DNA from: Pseudeuparius sepicola
Taxonomy: Eukaryota > Arthropoda > Insecta > Coleoptera > Anthribidae
NCBI GenBank assembly: GCA_963920635.1
Contig: OY987308.1
Location: forward strand, 26,412,096-26,476,095
Reading direction: 5' to 3'
Length of the DNA stretch: 64,000 nucleotides
A program made the position numbers and the translations under genes. The notes beneath the pieces were generated by a model. The model saw only the letters and a list, made by a program, of their open reading frames with translations. It was not told the DNA's origin and did no database searches. Shown in pieces: positions 12,490 to 24,740 of the stretch (the first letter of the stretch is position 1; each line of letters opens with the position of its first letter).

Positions 12490-12580
12490 GTAGGTGCATT
12501 CTTCTACTATGTAATAAAATATACAATAGGTTGGATGATTACTTTTATTATGTAATAAAATCTACAATACTTCTACTTCA
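12490..12580. other. Spacer at the palindrome centre
   Basis: About 90 bp of AT-rich sequence separates the two arms. It holds two near-identical direct copies of TATGTAATAAAAT(A/C)TACAATA, at about 12,508 and 12,549. It has no coding potential. On its left lies a polypurine stretch and on its right a polypyrimidine stretch. Confidence 0.75.
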
Positions 12581-13503
12581 GTTGTTTCCTTTCTTTCCTT
12601 TTTCTTCCTTCTTTTCCTCCTCCTGGCTCTCCCTTCCCCCCCCCTCCCTCCTCTCCTTCTCTCCCCACCTCCCTCCCCCTTCCCCCTTTCTCTCCTCCCT
12701 CTCCCTGCCTCCTCTCCCCCTTTCTCTCCTCCCTCTCCCTGCCTCCTCTCCCCTCTCAGCTTCCGCCTCTCTCCGGTCCAACTCCCGCACTCTCCGGTCT
12801 CGGTTGGTCTCTCCCCCTTTCAGCCGACAGGCGTCGAGTCGTCTCTCCGGCGATACCAAGTATCCCCCGAGAGGACTCGGCCCCTGCAAGCGGAACAGTG
12901 GGAGGCCACCGACCTGGACAGTGCCAGAGGCGAGAAGGCAGAGAGGGGACATGCCCGCTCCTCGCCCGCGCCCCATCGACTCGGTCGCGTGGATTCCCCC
13001 TTTGCCTCCCCCGTCCTAGCATCAGTACCGCTCTCCTGGAACTCGGCTGGCTAGGACGAGTTCCGCCCCGTCCCACAGACAGGAGGCCGAGTGCATATCT
13101 CCCGGGAGATACCAAGTATCCCCCGTGAGGACTCGGCCCCCGAATGGGGACGACGAGGGGAGCCAAGCGACCGGAGCCGAGAGGCGCAGAGTCGAGGGGG
13201 GCCGCCCTCGCCCGCCTACGCTCCCATCCCCGCGCCAAAAGAGGCAGCAGGCATCGAAGCAACGGGCGGGCAAGGGCCAACAGAGGGGGCAGGCAGGCAC
13301 ACCACGTTTCAATCAAAGTGTCCACCCTACAGTAAGTTCGCGAAAGCTAGTGCGTGTGTGGTAATGGGAAGAGCTCAAGAAACACATACATAAGTGGAGT
13401 CTGTGCGGTAAGTATTGTCGAAGGAGAAAGGAGCCCAATGGGCCAAACTTTGAAAAGAAAAAACCGAGCACGGTTCCTAAAAGTTGCAATGACTACTCGA
13501 AAT

Positions 13504-13657
13504 AGAAAATACAGTTTGTTCAGCGAATGTTCGGCCCTACGTCACAACTCCCGTCCTTGTCTGACTCGTGATTATACCCGATATCCATCGTATATTCACG
13601 AGTAAGACAAGGACGGGAGTTGGACGTAGGGTCGAACATTCGCTGAACAAACTGTAT
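13504..13657. repeat. Hairpin nested in right arm
   Basis: Mirror copy of the hairpin at 11,424-11,577, with arms of about 70 bp and only a few differences. It must predate or accompany formation of the large inverted repeat. Confidence 0.85.
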
Positions 13658-16600
13658 TATATCCTACCGAAGACTGCCACTATAAACTGGTTTCTTAAAC
13701 CCCATAAACGTATTCGGATAAGTTGGATTTTCAAAACTGCCTGTTTTTCTTTTAAGAAAAATAAATGGTTACCAATATTGGCCAATTATTATTTACTGGG
13801 GGAGGGCCTTTGTTGCTCAAAGAGCCAACTCCAACAAGACCCCGTCTGGAAGATATTTAAAAGATGACAAAGTTTTTGGAAGATAATTTAAGCAATCAGA
13901 AATCTTCTTTCTCAAACTAAAACATTTTGAAAATCCCAGCTTTCCGTAAAGCCATCTTTGGCGATTAATCACCACACAATATCAATGGTCTGAAAATCGA
14001 TGTTTTCTTTTAAACGCAACTAAGAAATCGAAAATTTTACAAAAAAAATTGTAATGTGTTAAACTGCTGGTTAACGAAGTTGCATCGATTTGGGACCATC
14101 GCTACCCTACCAACGCAACGCTCTGCACAAAAATATTGCACCGCAAAACATAATTGCAATGAGAATTTAAGCGTGATTTATTCGTAAGTTGAACTTGGGC
14201 TGGCCCCCCATGAAACCCCCTCCACCAGCATCAATGCCCAACCGGGTTTCACCCGGTCGCAACACGTCTACTGACGGACGATGCCTCATGAGTTAGTTAA
14301 AGATGAAAACAAGGCGCGGACAGTTCATGAACAATTTTTCGCGGATGACGGAAACAGTTTTGTGCAGTGCGGAAAACAGAAATCTTAGGTATAAAAGCAT
14401 ACTCGGCTCTAAATCAACAGCACTGTCATAATGAGTAACAACTAAACAGCTTTTTTTTAATAAAAAAAAGCAAAAAAAAAATATTTTTTGACGTTTTGAA
14501 ATTAGAACAAATGTTAGTATCTCTCAGTTACCGATCTGAGCCCCATGGCTAACGTACTTAGCCGCTCGACTCGTTTGTTCGTGACCAGGCTGAGGCGAGC
14601 CCCCCCCCCCCCCCCCCCGTTTCTGGGCCTTCGGCCTTCATCAGTTAGCCAGGATTCGCACCCCCTTCGAGGGCACGCCGGGGGTTAACCGAAGACGGAA
14701 ACATTAGACCGCCCTAATCTGTCCCCGAACAGTCCGAGTCGGGCGACCCAGTCGTTAGACATTCGACTCAGGCCTGTCACCGACAGGCACCAAAATCTGC
14801 ACGAGACTATTATTTAACTGTCAATAGTGGGAAATTTGAGCAGCCTTTTATACCGCATTTCTGCCTGTAGGGTGGAACACATATGATTGGAACAAGGGTT
14901 CCAACAATTTCATCCGCCCTGTGCGCTGGCCATTGCCAAGTTTGCTTTTAAAAGTGTTTTCAATAGGTTTTGTCAACTTTAAATTTGCGGGAAATTTTTG
15001 TCTCGTTAGGTTGTGTGCAGAATTTACTTTGAAAACTGAATAACATCTGTCAGAAGCATTAGTTTGTTTGTTTTTAGTGGTAAAAATAAAGAAAAAGGAC
15101 TAATTGTAAATAAAAATGGGAGGAACTATTGTTCATGAAGTATTTTCAGACATGGCATTGAATAACTAACTGAAGAATGTTTGTTGGTGTTTTATTTTAA
15201 AAACCATGTTAGGCACTGCAAACATTACATTATACGAATATCTTGCACATAATTGGATAAGAAAAGGAGCCAAATCTGATGTATTGTTTGCAAAAACAAT
15301 TACCTACCTAAATTTTCTGGTAATTTTATATTTGAGAAGAAGAAATACATTTTAGGACGTCGTTTTTTCAAGCGACACCTCAGATTTGATTTCTTGTCTA
15401 AATTAGTCCTATATAATGTATTGTTTGAGTTGGTTTGCTAGTATATCTGAAGATGCCACATAAAAAACTTCTGTGAACAATAACAATGACAAAATGGTAA
15501 CTAAACCTATTGAAACAGATCTTTATGTTGATTCTAAGAAAAAAAGCTGTAGGTGAAAAGGAAAATAAATTTTCAAAGTTAAATCTAAATCTGAAAGCAA
15601 CTTGCGAGTACTTGACGTAACCCAAATCGTTGGCAATAAGGCACAGGCTGGCGCACAGATTAGATCGAAATCGATGGAACCGCGAGGCTTTATTTACCTT
15701 TGGCAACTTTGAAGCAACTTTCAAATGTTTATCTTTTAATGCAAATAAAAAAAAATTATACGTTAAAGCAAATAAGGAAACAAAACACACAAAGCAAATG
15801 TCAGCATCTTCCGATCACCGATCTGAGCCCCATGACTAAACGTACCAAGCCGTTCGACCAATTTGTTCGTAACCAGGCCGGAGCAAGTCTTCAAAAGTTA
15901 ACCGGGGCTCGCCCCTCTTTGAGGGGACGAGGCTCACCGAAGACCGCTCTAATCTGTCCTCGAACGAGCCGAGTCTGGCGACCCAGTCGTTAGACATTCG
16001 ATTCAGACCTGTCACCGACAGGCCCTGAAATTTGCAGAGATGATGTGGCATTTAAATTAAAACGTAGATAGAGTAGGTATCAAAGATCAAAACTGACATT
16101 ATGAATATAAATATCAATGTTGTAGAGTTTCTTTGTGACTAGACTGAAGCAAGCCCCCTGTTTCTGTACCGTTGCCCTTCATCAGTAACCATGGCTCACC
16201 CCCCTGCGAGGGGCGAAGCTAACGGAGGGAAGGCGACGACATGGAAACAGAAGACAGTCTGTACTCAAATGAGTTAAGTTGTTAATATTTTTTGTTTCAC
16301 ACCGGCATGTTGTTCATAAACCATTTGAAAATTGTCATTAAGAGAAGTTGAGTGGAAAAAAAATCGCCATGTTGCTCAAACACAAGGTACGCCAAAAATA
16401 AACAAAGCCTCCATTCGACAATGGGCTTGGTCTGCGACTGCGGTCTTGCTTGAAAATTGCCACGCTGTTGTTCTACATTCAAGGCGCACACCCAAGAAAC
16501 CGTTGGGAAGCCGACGACACATATGCAAATGAACAAAGTGGAAATAAATTGCAAGTTATTCTTAAATTTAAAACTTTAGTCGCTTTAGTAAAAGTACCAA

Positions 16601-19060
16601 GATGAGAGATTGTTATTATTATTATTACTTATATTTATGTCTGACGTGAAGATAAGTCTAAACATTTTAAGTGTGAGTCGGCAAACTAAATCGCAGTAAG
16701 TGAATTAAGTTTTGTCGGTTTCCCAGAAAGGTTTTTTTTTTGTCAATAGCACAAAGCAAACAGCAGCGGCGTCTAAAAGCCGTTTCAACAATACATGTAT
16801 GTATTTTAGGTAACTTTTGTTTTGTTATGTTGTTGTCAAGACAGTAATTAATTATATGTTCATGTTTTTTTACATAAATATCAAAAATAATAAAAAAAAA
16901 GTATTGTTAAATGTTTTTGTAAACTAAAAATTGGCAATTAGATGAAACGGCTTTTACATGATGACTTTTGTTGGAGAAAATATTTGGGCCGATGTGGGCC
17001 CCCGTTTCCGGAGTGTCGCCCTTCATCAGTCAGTCGCGGCCTCCAGAAAACCAAATGGATTCCTCGAGGGACGAGGCTGAGAGAGGAGGGGTGGCAATCC
17101 GGAATTGAAGGTCCATAAATTTTATTCGATATAAATCCGCATGACCAAGATATGGAACAATTTTCAAAAGCAAGACGGCAGTTGGCCGAGAGCTTTGGGA
17201 ATTTCTGTGGTTTGTCGATCCGCAAGCGAGTTGGAGTTTTCATTTTCTGTACCGATTCATTACTTAGAACAAGTAGTTAATAGTTTGAGAGATATTTAAA
17301 TACATACAGACATGTTTGAAAAGTAACACCGAGTAACTATTTGCTCTAAACTCCAGTTTTCACTACTGATAAGCGCAATGTTTAACAAACTAATGAGCCT
17401 TTACGCAAACATTTAAAATCACCACAAAAATGCAAAATACCAACCTGTTTCCATTTTCAATTATTGCAATTGCCAATCAAGTTTCTTTTCTATTTGGAAG
17501 CTGAACTCTCGCATTTCAATTCTTATAACTTTCTTGGCAATAATTATTTGCATAGCAAATTGTCTAAGCGCACTTTTTGCCAAGAGCATACGCATCGTGT
17601 AATGCGTATTAAATTTTTCCTGCTACCGACGATTTATTCTTTTATTACTTTGAATTAGATTGTGGAGTAGATTTTGAGTAATAATCTTCATAACAACCAT
17701 TGTTCAATTACTGAAAATGATAATCAGTGGCGAAATATAAGAAGGAGAATGCAGTGATAATAAAAAAATGATCATAAAAAAGTTCATGTTAGAAAAATAT
17801 TGATCAAAATGGCCTGGTGTATTTATCGGCACAATTTGACTTTGGCTATTGCAATAAAAGAACAATTTCTTCGTTATACATGGACGAAAAGAATAAAACG
17901 CCGAAGGTACTCATTCATTTTATTATTTCTTCTTTCTTCTGGGCCGTCGTGTGGCCAAGGACCTGTTTGGTTGGTGCAAAAAGTTTATTATTTCGAAAAC
18001 AGTCTGACTTTTTGCACCAAATAGAAAAAACATCATTGGGCCTAATGCGAAAATGCAACTTTGCCGCCAACTTGAAATGAATGTTTTGAAAGTATGAAAG
18101 GAATGTCGTTTTAAAATTGCGACAATAAGTCTGTACATCATCGATATATCAGCAAGTAAATTTGGCATTAGGCCGACATCGGACCAGCGCTAAAGGCTCA
18201 TTGATAATTATTCCCATTAACTTCCCAACGAGAAAAGGTCAAACAAAATGGGGCTGTAAAAAAACTAATCGAAACTTCCTTGTCGGGAACCGCCCCGCCC
18301 GACTGTTCCAGCCAACGTTACGTTTTGATTCCCCCGACAAACCACACGCAAAATCCCCAAAGGCCCAGCGGCGCCCCCAACAACCGCAGACGGCGCCCCG
18401 CACTCACACGCACATCCATCTCTGACTCACCGAGGTACCGAGCCGGTACTCCCCTTTTTAATTCCCTTTTACTTCGTCCCTCGATTCCTTCCTTCCCAGT
18501 CCGATTCCCGCTTAAAATGTCCCAAGTGCGAGCAGGAGGTAGGCAGGCGGGTTCGGCTTATTCCACATTGAGTCTTCGGCAACATCCGTTCCTCCTTCGT
18601 TCCGTCGTTTCCACTGCACCGTCCTGAAAACCGAAAAGTTCCGTGAGACAACGATATACGAACTCCGTTCCTATTATGTTGATTTATGTAGAGAATGTTT
18701 TCTGAATATATTCTTTTATCTCTTACAGATGGGCGCACAGAAAAGTCGCAATTATTGTCAAGATACCGCGACAGGGAAGTCCCCGACTGCCAGAGACGAG
18801 ACGAAGCAACCCGCACAAACAAAAGGTTCTTTTCAGAACCGCCAACTATTTCCGAAAGTATTCGCTAAGTGTTTACCAACCACTTATTTAGGACAGCTGA
18901 TTGCTCAAAAAAAGAAATGCGTAATATCTTTTGAAGTACAAATTTAAAAAAACTAAAAATTTTCCAAACAACTTTCCCGATTTTGTTCGAAATTAGTACA
19001 ATTGACGGTCGCCTGAGAGAGAACGTTGTTTTAAGAAATCACGGCTAGATCCATCATATC

Positions 19061-19449
19061 TTTATTGGAATAAACGGAAAGTTTCGCACTCACCTCTTCT
19101 CCCCCGATGCATCGCCGGGGCTGCGGGCAGCTCTTAACGTGTCGAAAGCATCGAGGTGCGGCCAACCAAAGTTTCTCCGCCGATGGACTCTTTGGAAATC
19201 GTCGAGACGCGTCTGACAGAAAAGTTCATGAGCAGCTGGCACATCTGCAAGAAATGTTAAGGTTGTAGCCCAAATAATACAACAAATGCTTTAGAAGAAA
19301 TGACATCAGAAACAAATACCAAACTTACATTTAAAAACCGTAGCTGCTAGCCAAGAAGTCCATCAGCACTTCACTGATTACTCCATTAGTCCAAAACTTC
19401 AGTATATCCTTAAAATCCACTCTAGTTTCCATCGTTTCTTGGTGACATC
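19061..19449 (-). other. Spliced transcript module in right arm
   Basis: This is the mirror copy of the left-arm module, on the minus strand: exon A 19,329-19,449, exon B 19,094-19,244, and AATAAA (TTTATT on plus) at 19,061-19,066. The short frames remain open (exon A ends SSYGF-stop; exon B begins MCQLLMNFSV and ends MLSTR-stop) despite several amino-acid changes. Open frames plus splice sites in both copies suggest function when the element was active. The product is unknown. Confidence 0.5.
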
Positions 19450-19504
19450 CTAAAAATTAACAGCCTACGTCAGTCCTTTCTGACAAATAAAATAGATTTG
19501 TGGG

Positions 19505-19945
19505 GCTATTGTCAAAGTTAATTTTCAAACACCCAGTATGGCATATGGATAAGCTGGGGACAACCCCAAAGAAACTTCCTAGCAAAAATATTCGCACCTC
19601 ATTTGCCTAAACAGTCCCCCACACCCCAAAGTACCCGAGTCGGTAAAAAAAAACGGTTTTATTTTAAATGTTAATTTTCAAACACCCACTATGACATATG
19701 GATAAGTTGGGGACAACCCCAAAGAAACTTCCTAGCAAAAATAATCGCACCCCATTTGCCTAAACAGCCTCACGCACCCCAAAGTACTAGTCGGTAAAAA
19801 CAGGTTTATTTTCAAAGTTAATTTTCAAACACCCAGTATGGCATATGGATAAGTTGGGGACAACCCCAAAGAAACTTCCTAGCAAAAATAATCTCGCCCC
19901 ATCTGCCTAAACAGCCCTATCAAGACACTCCAAAATACTGGAGCC
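19505..19945 (-). repeat. Inverted short satellite array, right boundary
   Basis: About three monomers of the 148-bp satellite in reverse orientation, starting with AGTTAATTTTCAAACACCCAG. They are more diverged from each other and from the left array than the left copies are among themselves. They mirror the left satellite across the palindrome but are only about 450 bp long. Confidence 0.9.
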
Positions 19946-19974
19946 CCTTAGAAACGTGGTAAAAATAACATCGA

Positions 19975-20420
19975 AAACACTTGACAAATAAATCTTTATT
20001 TATAGAAAACGAAAAAAATCACTCACCATATTTTCCGCAGCGAGCTGGAGAAGGTACATCGGCCATGGCAACCACTTTTCAAAGCATCGCCAAGCTTCAA
20101 GCAGCACAATCAGCAAGCAAACAACAAAAAAGGGGCCTCGGCAAGCATTTGGGAAAAAACAGGCACAGGCATCTGCAACAATTTAACGCTATAGCCTCAA
20201 CTCTCAACAAACACTCAAAAAGCTAATACAAAAAATATAAAGGCTTCTTAACTTACTTTTTAATATCGAGCAATGGCGGACTGGTCCATATACGTTCCAT
20301 GTCCCATACAGGATTGCCAGTGAAAGTTCTAGGGCCTTATCGCAAATATTACATGCAGTTGTTGGTAAAATTGGTGACCATGTGCCATCGTGCTTCCATC
20401 GGTAAACAGCAAGTCTGTGA
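19975..20420 (-). other. Spliced module beyond the satellite (copy c)
   Basis: Minus-strand splice signals: a TTGTTGCAG acceptor at 20,172, a GTGAGTGA donor at 20,026, AATAAA at 19,995-20,000, and an upstream exon ending at a GTAAGT (exon edge 20,257). The upstream exon has an open minus-strand frame containing YRWKHDGTWSP and ACNICDKALELSLAIL. The layout matches the modules in the palindrome arms. The sequence is a closer match to 27,290-27,760. Not recognised as a known family. Confidence 0.45.
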
Positions 20421-20799
20421 CAAAAAGTTTACAAGTTTAACAAAGCCCAAAAATATCACAGGTAATTTAAAGAGCTTTATAGAACTTACAATTAATGTAT
20501 ATAGTGTCGAACTTGCAGAGAAGCTGCTTGCTGGAATTGGTTGTTGCCTGGGAAAATATGAAAGAAAATCATCCATTTCCAGCGACCAGATACGTCGAAC
20601 TATCGCAGTTCGATCCTCCACTCTTCACCCTTATCCGATGAATGCTTACTCTGCCAGGAAACACAGTTTTCTTCATGGCACTACCAAATAGGTACCAACA
20701 CCTCTGTTTTTTTTTTAATTCGTCCTGGCGTACGTTTCCTAATTCCGAAAATTTCTGAAAAATTAAACAAGATTTCAAAAAAAATTCAAAGTCCCAAAT

Positions 20800-21260
20800 C
20801 AAAACATTGGGGAAAATCAAGGCAGGCGCAGGCGACTGTCATTTTCCACTGTTACCAACCCACGCCGCGGCAGGCGTCCCCGCCCCGAAATCAAAATGGA
20901 CTCGCCCGCTTGGGACCGGGAGCAAACGATTTTCTTTCGAAGTTTTCGTGAAAAATACGTCGCCCCCCGCGCTGCCCCCATTCCCACACCGAAATTAAAC
21001 ACTTGGCTACAAAATGCGAGCGGTTTCATACCTGGGCGTCTGTTTTTTCCGTTGGAAACTTCGCCGACAAGTCGGAGCAGTTGCAGCCGGAATCGCACGT
21101 GGACGAGAAGAGGACGGACCGGCGTGGCGTCGCCCCACGTGACCGGCTCGACCAATCAGAGGAGAGGAGACGTTCCACTGTTTGGCGCGGGCCCAGTGGC
21201 GGCGGCCCGAATTTTTAAAAGCGACATGCTCCCAAAAATTGAGAATAAAATAAAATTTTG
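20800..21260. promoter_or_regulatory. CpG-rich island, unassigned
   Basis: A sharply bounded GC/CpG-rich stretch with an E-box (CACGTG, about 21,136), CCAATCAGAG, and TTTGGCGCGGG, which fits an E2F-type site. A 121-residue plus frame starts at MDSPAWDREQ but resembles nothing I know. It may be a promoter or first exon whose gene is not recognisable nearby. Confidence 0.4.
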
Positions 21261-22055
21261 ATGATTTGGTAGAATGTCGGATATTATGCATGCACCAATT
21301 CAAATTGAGCAAAAATAGAAATACAGAAAATAACTTTATGCTACCGTAAACGATTAATGGCCAACGAAAACGTTTAAAACGAGATGCACAGAACACAAAT
21401 TATATCTTCTTTCAATATTTCCGAGTCTAATCGAAAGTTTAAATCATCAGATTCGAATTGGTCGAAGTTTTGAGCGTTTCATTGCTCGGAGCGGTGTTGT
21501 GCAACAATTTTTTAATAGAATTTTATTTTATTTTTTTCAACTAAACAAGGCCCCAAAACTCTCCCTCAGAACTATAATCATATTCACATCTACCTAGAAA
21601 TCAGAAACAATAATACAGTAGGTAGGTCACATCATTTTTATTTTAATTTGAAAAGATGTGAATTGGCTTAGCTACAGAAATACCTTGAAGAACTCACGCA
21701 GCAAATAATACACACCAGCATTATAAATGTTTTAACACTACACGTAGCGCTATCATTTGCTATAGTGTCGGAATGGCGTTTTTTCTTAATTCTGCATAGA
21801 AACGAATGAAAAAATTTGATATATTATCTGCAGAAATATCTTGAGAGGGAGGGCATTAATTTTTGAAAATTCAGAGTATTAGCCTAGGGGCATAAATGTC
21901 AAAAAAGCTTTCTTGATGATTTTTCAGAAAAACAGTGGTTGCGTTCAATGCGCTCCCAAATCTGTAATCGCTGCCAACGCTTTACGTCAATGTGCATTGA
22001 ACGGGCTGAAATGACAGACAGCGCTAGCTACCGCTGCCCTCGGTTCGGCAGCGAT
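21260..22055. other. No gene seen
   Basis: AT-rich sequence without a plausible gene. 21,940-22,055 is GC-richer and has a short inverted pair (GTTCAATGCGC / GTGCATTGAAC), possibly part of an old MITE cut by the adjoining piggyBac element. Confidence 0.5.
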
Positions 22056-22111
22056 TTAACCCATTAGCGCCTTGCGCTACCATATGGCAATGTCCAACAG
22101 GTGATCTTTTC

Positions 22112-23582
22112 AACAGTCGTCATCCTTCCCCCAAGATTATCGCCCCATAAGCCTGTTGCCAGTAGCAGGCAAGATCCTAGAGCGCGTAATTCAATCCCGT
22201 CTACAAGACGAGCTCAGTCGAGTAGACGCACTCCCCCTTGAGCAATTCGGCTTTCGAGGTGCACATTCCACCGAACACCAAGTCGTAAGACTGGTGGAAG
22301 AGATCACGCACAACTTCCAAAACCGTCACAACACAGTAGCCATTTTCCTAGACGTAGCCAAGGCTTTTGACCGCGTTTGGCATCCAGGTCTCATCTACAA
22401 ACTCATCATGTTAGATATCTCCTTGGCTATCGTGAAAATAATCTCCTCTTTCCTGGCTGACAGGACCTTCCAAGTAAGAATAGACGGTCATCTCTCCTCC
22501 CGCAGAGCGGTAGAGGCGGGGGTCCCTCAGGGCTCAGTGTTAGGTCCCACTCTATACAATGTCTTCATTCACGATATCCCCAAATTTCCCGGCACCTCGT
22601 TGTACCTGTACGCTGACGATACTGCGATCACCGCTTCTGGTCGACGCAGCGAGCATGCGGCCAGGTTGCTTCAGGTCGCCGTGGACTCTCTTTCCGAGTG
22701 GTTTGACAAGTGGAAGATCAAAGTCGATCCTGGCAAAACACAAGCAGTCACCTTCTCTAAGGGGTACCAGGCCCCCCCTCCCAGGATCGTTTTAAACGAT
22801 ACTGAGGTAGACTACTCCACTTCCGCGCTGTACCTAGGCGTTCACCTAGACAGCCGGCTCACATTCGAGCGACACACTGAGCACACCAGGCAAAAGGCCT
22901 TAAAAATATTCAAAGCAGTATATCCAATGATCCACAAAAGATCAAAACTCCCAATTAAATCCAAACTCACCATTTTCAAATCCATACTTCGTCCCGTGAT
23001 GACCTATGCCTGCGCTGCCTGGCAGCACATGGCAAAAAGTCACCACAAAAAACTCCAAACAGTTCAAAACCGCTGTCTTAGGACTATCACGGGTGCAGAT
23101 TGGTACGTCGCCAATCGACACATTCACCGTGACATGAACATACCCTTCCTTAATGACCATATCAAGGAACTCTCCTTGAGAACCTATACAAAGACGGAAA
23201 ATCATCCAAACCCTCTTCTCCGAACTGCTACAAATTATGTCCCCAACCCTGATCTGCCACATAAAAGACCCCGTCACACTCTCATCTGAGGTACATTCTA
23301 GTCCTTTTATTATAAAAGGCAACAAAAGCCACTCATCTGGCAAAAACCTATTTGTAGTTTTTTCTAACTAACCGCCACGGCTTCTTCTAGTAGCCACACA
23401 AAAAACCCAACAGCCAATTCTCCTACAAGATAGGGCTGGAATCCATCCACTATACCCTGAAACAGGCGAGGTTTTTAGTGGGTATGCCCCTCATGGGGTG
23501 ACTCCCACACTACCACGCGGTCCGGCCGCGTGGTGCCTATAAAAGGTTTTCCTTTCCTGCCGCAAAACTACAAAAAAAAAAA
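22112..23582 (+). mobile_element. Jockey-type LINE, 5' truncated
   Basis: A reverse transcriptase frame runs from before 22,156 to the stop at 23,287-23,289. It shows YRPISLLPVAGK, FLDVAKAFDRVWHPGL, GVPQGSVLGPTLYN, the catalytic YADD, and the downstream KTQAVTF and YLGVHLD blocks, so the RT domain is nearly complete. Endonuclease and ORF1 are missing. The 3' UTR ends in a short poly-A at 23,582. A 12-bp duplication GGTGATCTTTTC (22,100-22,111 and 23,583-23,594) marks a target-primed insertion into the piggyBac element. The intact 3' frame suggests it is younger than its host. Confidence 0.93.
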
Positions 23583-24009
23583 GGTGATCTTTTCGATGCG
23601 TCCTAACTTGTCAGCGATTTTATTTCGTTTACGGTAGGAATCTTATTACTGACGTATTACTGTTTGGAATACATTCGTACTGGCAAATTCAGTTTACATT
23701 TGATTGTTAGAGTGTGAGCAGTGCTAGAATATACCATTCAAATAAATCATCGAAAAAAATGGAGCCTCGGTTTGAGTAAGTATGTTTATTTTTATGTGTA
23801 ACATATTTTTGTTACTTTGGATTTATATTTATGTATAGAATGCGTTAGAGTATTTATTGACAAAATATAAAGACATTTTACTAAAAACTAGCTGACTTAC
23901 ATATTCGTAAACATGACTGTTGCCATATGGCAACCCTAGGCGCTTACATTCAGTAAATATTTATTTTTCAATTCCAAGAGAGGATTCTCAGTTTCTCAAG
24001 CACTAGATA

Positions 24010-24740
24010 TGATTTACAATGATGAAACTTAGACCAATGATTGAAATGCTAAAAGATCGATGTATCCACAATTTTGTTCCGGAATTGAACCTAGCATACG
24101 ATGAAAGTATGGTAAAGTATTATGGGAAGCACAGTTGCAAACAGTTTATTCGGGGCAAGCCAATCAGGTCTGGCTACAAAATCTGGAGCCTATAGGCTCC
24201 AGATGTAGTGTTTATAAACACTAAAGATGGCTACCTAATAAACTTTGATTTTTATCAGGGAAAGAATCCTAAAATGAATTCGGACTATGATGTTCTATTT
24301 GGTAAAGCCGCTAGCCCACTTCTGATAATGTTAGATGAACTTCCGCTAGGAAAAAGACAGTTGGGGTATACTTTCTATATGGATAATTTATTTTCTAATC
24401 CAGCACTATTTTCTTTTTTGCAATTTCGCGGCTATTCCGCCATTGGGACAATTCGAGAAAATAGAAGTCCAACACAGTGCACCCTAACTAACAACTTGCG
24501 TATCAAGTTCGTCCTAAAGGTGCTGGAAGACATGCAGGATCAATAGAGTCCTCAGATAATAGCCGTATTTCAGATAATATTAGATTTGATAGAATTGACC
24601 ACTTCGTTCAGCATACAGAAGGCCATAAAAAAAGAAGGTGCGCGCGCAGTACATGCAAGTCCATAATTAGAACAATGTGCTGGAAGTGTAATGTAGCCTT
24701 GTGTATTGACTATTTCCAGCCATTCCATTGTCGATAGCAT
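24010..24740 (+). pseudogene. piggyBac transposase remnant
   Basis: The translation shows conserved piggyBac blocks: [52 protein letters not shown] and a Cys-rich tail (CARSTCKSIIRTMCWKCNVALC). An in-frame TAG at 24,193-24,195 cuts the frame after KIWSL, and the Cys-rich tail is in another frame after a stop near 24,546. The N-terminal part, including the first catalytic Asp region, is missing. MDNLF is the usual position of a catalytic Asp. A short exon-like MEPRFE followed by GTAAGT lies at 23,759. Inactive. Confidence 0.88.

Larger units (their letters stand above)
5430..12490 (+). repeat. Left arm of giant inverted repeat (foldback-like)
   Basis: This arm is matched in reverse complement by about 12,580-19,500. 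Paired coordinates sum to about 25,081 from the centre out to the edges (for example 11,214-11,513 with 13,568-13,867, and 7001-7267 with 17,817-18,080). By eye the arms are about 95% alike in most places and worse around 9.6-10.3 kb, with small indels. No frame longer than about 130 residues is shared in a coding-like way. The arm holds a short spliced module at its outer end, several GC-rich dyad modules, a hairpin at 11,424-11,577 and a GC-rich then purine-rich inner end. It looks like the arm of a very large non-autonomous foldback element or a segmental palindrome. No transposase was found. Confidence 0.93.
12580..19500 (-). repeat. Right arm of giant inverted repeat
   Basis: This is the reverse complement of the left arm, and it keeps the same internal landmarks in mirrored order: polypyrimidine tract, GC-rich core, hairpin at about 13,504-13,657, GC dyad modules and a spliced module at the outer end. 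It carries its own indels, such as a C17 run near 14,600 and extra sequence around 15,000-15,600. These show that the two arms have been diverging independently and are not a recent assembly duplication. Beyond 19,500 comes the same satellite as on the left, inverted. Confidence 0.93.

Noticed and set aside
11592..13393. Frames of up to 258 codons in the GC-rich palindrome core
   Set aside because: They occur in several frames on both strands, follow GC composition, and match no family. The mirrored copies do not show codon-like substitution.
22942..23343. Minus-strand 133-codon frame over the jockey element
   Set aside because: Antisense of the reverse transcriptase frame.
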